Source: Gibbula magus (lineage: Eukaryota > Mollusca > Gastropoda > Trochida > Trochidae). From it: a DNA stretch of 64,000 nucleotides. Below are positions 54,801 through 57,800 of this stretch, piece by piece (the first letter of the stretch is position 1; each line of letters starts with the position of its first letter). The notes beneath the pieces were generated by a model. The model ran no database searches. It was not told where the DNA came from and was given only the letters and a program-made list of their open reading frames with translations. Made by a program: the position numbers and the translations under genes. The stretch is taken from contig OW388296.1 of the NCBI GenBank assembly GCA_936450465.1, positions 17,092,526 to 17,156,525 of the forward strand. Reading direction: 5' to 3'.

Positions 54801-57800
54801 GTATCCCTATTTTTTTACCCGAGGGAATACTGACCAATCTGTGCAAAGCAAAGCCTGACCTACTAATATCTTGAAGGAATGATACCAAGGGAGTTGTTTA
54901 GAAGTCAAGACATATTGCCTGAACAATTTATTTCATCTTTATAGAAATGCTATAGTGATCAACTTAAGGAAGAAAAAAATGTATTCAATCTAGATCTACA
55001 TAGCAATTGTAAAGTCTATAGGGAGAGAAGAAAATAAATTTCTGAAATACCAAATTACTTCAAAATTAATGGTGAACTATTTTCTTCCCTCAGATCCAGA
55101 TACAGGTGAAGTTAACCATAAAACTGGCAATGATTCCGACTCGGACAGTGAAATATCCGTGGATCGGAACAGCCTTGACCTAGCTTCTAGTCACTCGAGC
55201 GATGAAGACGATGAATTTGACATCGGACCCCAGTGGGAACAGACCCCACCAAAGAGTAAAGCAGTCGGTGAGATTTAGTTGGGTTTACTCTCCTCGGTTG
55301 AGTTGAATTGGAATTGTTGTTTATGTTGTCCATCTTTTTAAAAACAACAGAAATATCATTGTAAACATTCAAATTGTGATTATGATAGCTAATTTTTCCC
55401 TTTAATTGCAAAATATGTACAAGAAATTTATTCTGTTAACCCCAGAGATTTCAGCTGAAATAGATGAAGAAATTTGATATTGTCAACTTGATTTGTACTA
55501 TCAAGAAGTTAAATTTTGGTTTATATTTACTTACCAGTAAATATTTATGTGAACTTATATAAAAAAATATATATGTATAACAATGTCTATCTTGTTTATT
55601 TTCAGCTCACGCTAGAGAAGAAATAGAAAAGAAGAAAAAAGAAAGAGAGCTAGATAGATTAAAAAATAATAACGCTGACGGTGAGTAGCGAGAAGCATGT
55701 TTGATTCATTCATTCACAAAGTTATGTTCCAACAACAAAAGCCTCAAACATTCATTGAACAACACAAAACTCAGACATATAAGTCCATAATATCAGAAAT
55801 TTACTTTCAAACAAAAGGCTTTCATTCATTGAAAAGAAAACTCGCTCTTAATCCTCTTCGCGCAGTGTGCACATAAGGCAGCCACTCGTGAACACCACTG
55901 CTGTTTGTCCTAAGATCATCACTCGATTTCTCCCCATGTCCAACCTTCCTTCTTCTGTCTTTCCACAGATCTTTACCATGTTTCATTGGGTCTATGACAA
56001 AACTATCACATACAAATGTTTTTACAGGTCAGTGGCCTGGGGAAGGTGACCTCGGTATGAGAATGGGCAATAGTCCGCGTTTATCCAACGTCCAACCTGA
56101 CGTGTTGTTGCCGGCCTCAGAACGTCAAGGTACGAGCAAGTTCTCCCAGTTGTGTTAGCATCTGAATCTCGGCAACATAGTTTGTTCTCAGATTTCAGAT
56201 GGACCATGTCATCTGGAGTTGTACAAATATATATATCCTTCAGTGTTTAGCTTTGCATCCAGAATTCAGGTATATGGAGGCAATCAACCTTGTATATCCT
56301 CTGTGACACTTTGATCATGTTTTAATCCTGAATTCAGATTGTCTTTCCCATTCAACATTGTGTACACATTATATGACCTTCTGTATCGTATTTAGTTTTC
56401 ATCCAGATTCTGATAGACCTGACCATTCATTAGTACATAATACGTTCTCTAGAATATAGCTTGACCTACCATTCATCATATGGATTCTTTATCCACAATC
56501 CAGTTGCATTTACATACTTTCTACTTGTGTACAGTTTAGTTTTTCACCCAAATCATGTGTTCCTAACAATCAGCATTGTACTTGTGTACTATACGTGTAT
56601 AGGAGAATGATACACAGAGAAGACAACTTCCCTCGCAAGTCATAACTCCATCCAGTCTCCATCACTGGCTAAGTTGAGCCTTGCTGCATTTCATCAGCTT
56701 TTCTGTGCTAGCTCGTTCACCCACTGCACCGTCATAGTGACGAGCTTGTATAGAAAGGTAATGAAAGCAGTAAGGCATAAATAAGCCAGTGACGAGTGAC
56801 GAGAGTTATGACTTGCTGGGGTAGTTTACAGAGGAGCGAACTTAACCAGTATGTGTTCAATGCTTTCCAGTCTTTGGTACTCTATATCCAGATGGGTTCA
56901 TGTGTTACAATATTTACCATGTGGTGTAACCAGCCTTCATTTATCAACTAAGCATGTGAAGCTCGTAAGCTTTGTAATAATATAAAACAGTTCATCTATA
57001 GCACGCAACTGTATATCAGCTTAGCATTGACTTAATATCTATATGTGCACCGTGAGCTTAACATCCAGAACTGGGATGATCGGATACATGCTTCCACATC
57101 CCTATCCACATCCCTATCCACATCCCTATCCACATCCCTATCCACATCCCTATCCACATTGCATCCACATAGGATAATCATTCAATGTGTACATATTTTG
57201 CTACTTATTGGAACAATGTTGAAATACTGTAATACATCTTATGTGCAATATATCTTATGAGTAGTGTTTATTTTACAAAGCATGACATATTCGGCAGGAA
57301 ACACTTTTATGAAAAGTTATAGGAATATGCTGCTGATTGGTCCAGATATATACCAAAGATTTACAAAAGTCCCAAAATTCATTCATTCAGTTATCATTCT
57401 GTCCCACCATCTATTGTCAAATTCATCAACCTAAACATTCTGGGTTTTGTTTAAAGTTCAGTTTTTACTCTCATGCATGTTTTTTCAATCTTGATTTTGT
57501 TTATTTCAATCAGTTCCAGAGACTTGAACTTAAAAAAAAAATTGCATATTGTGTATTGGTAAAAAAAAAAAAAGATGAAAATTAAATATGCAAGGTTAAA
57601 GGCAAATTTGAAAGAATATTGTAGTTCAGGTCTTGGGTACTGAGTTTTGTTGTTGTAATTTCACATGTCGTTGATTCATGTCTGAAGGATTTAATGGGTT
57701 TACGTCTGAAAATTGAGTTCATTTGAAAAATAAAATACGGATAAATAAAAAAATTAAAGAAGAATTAACTCAATAAAATTAAAGATTTTATATATCGTAC

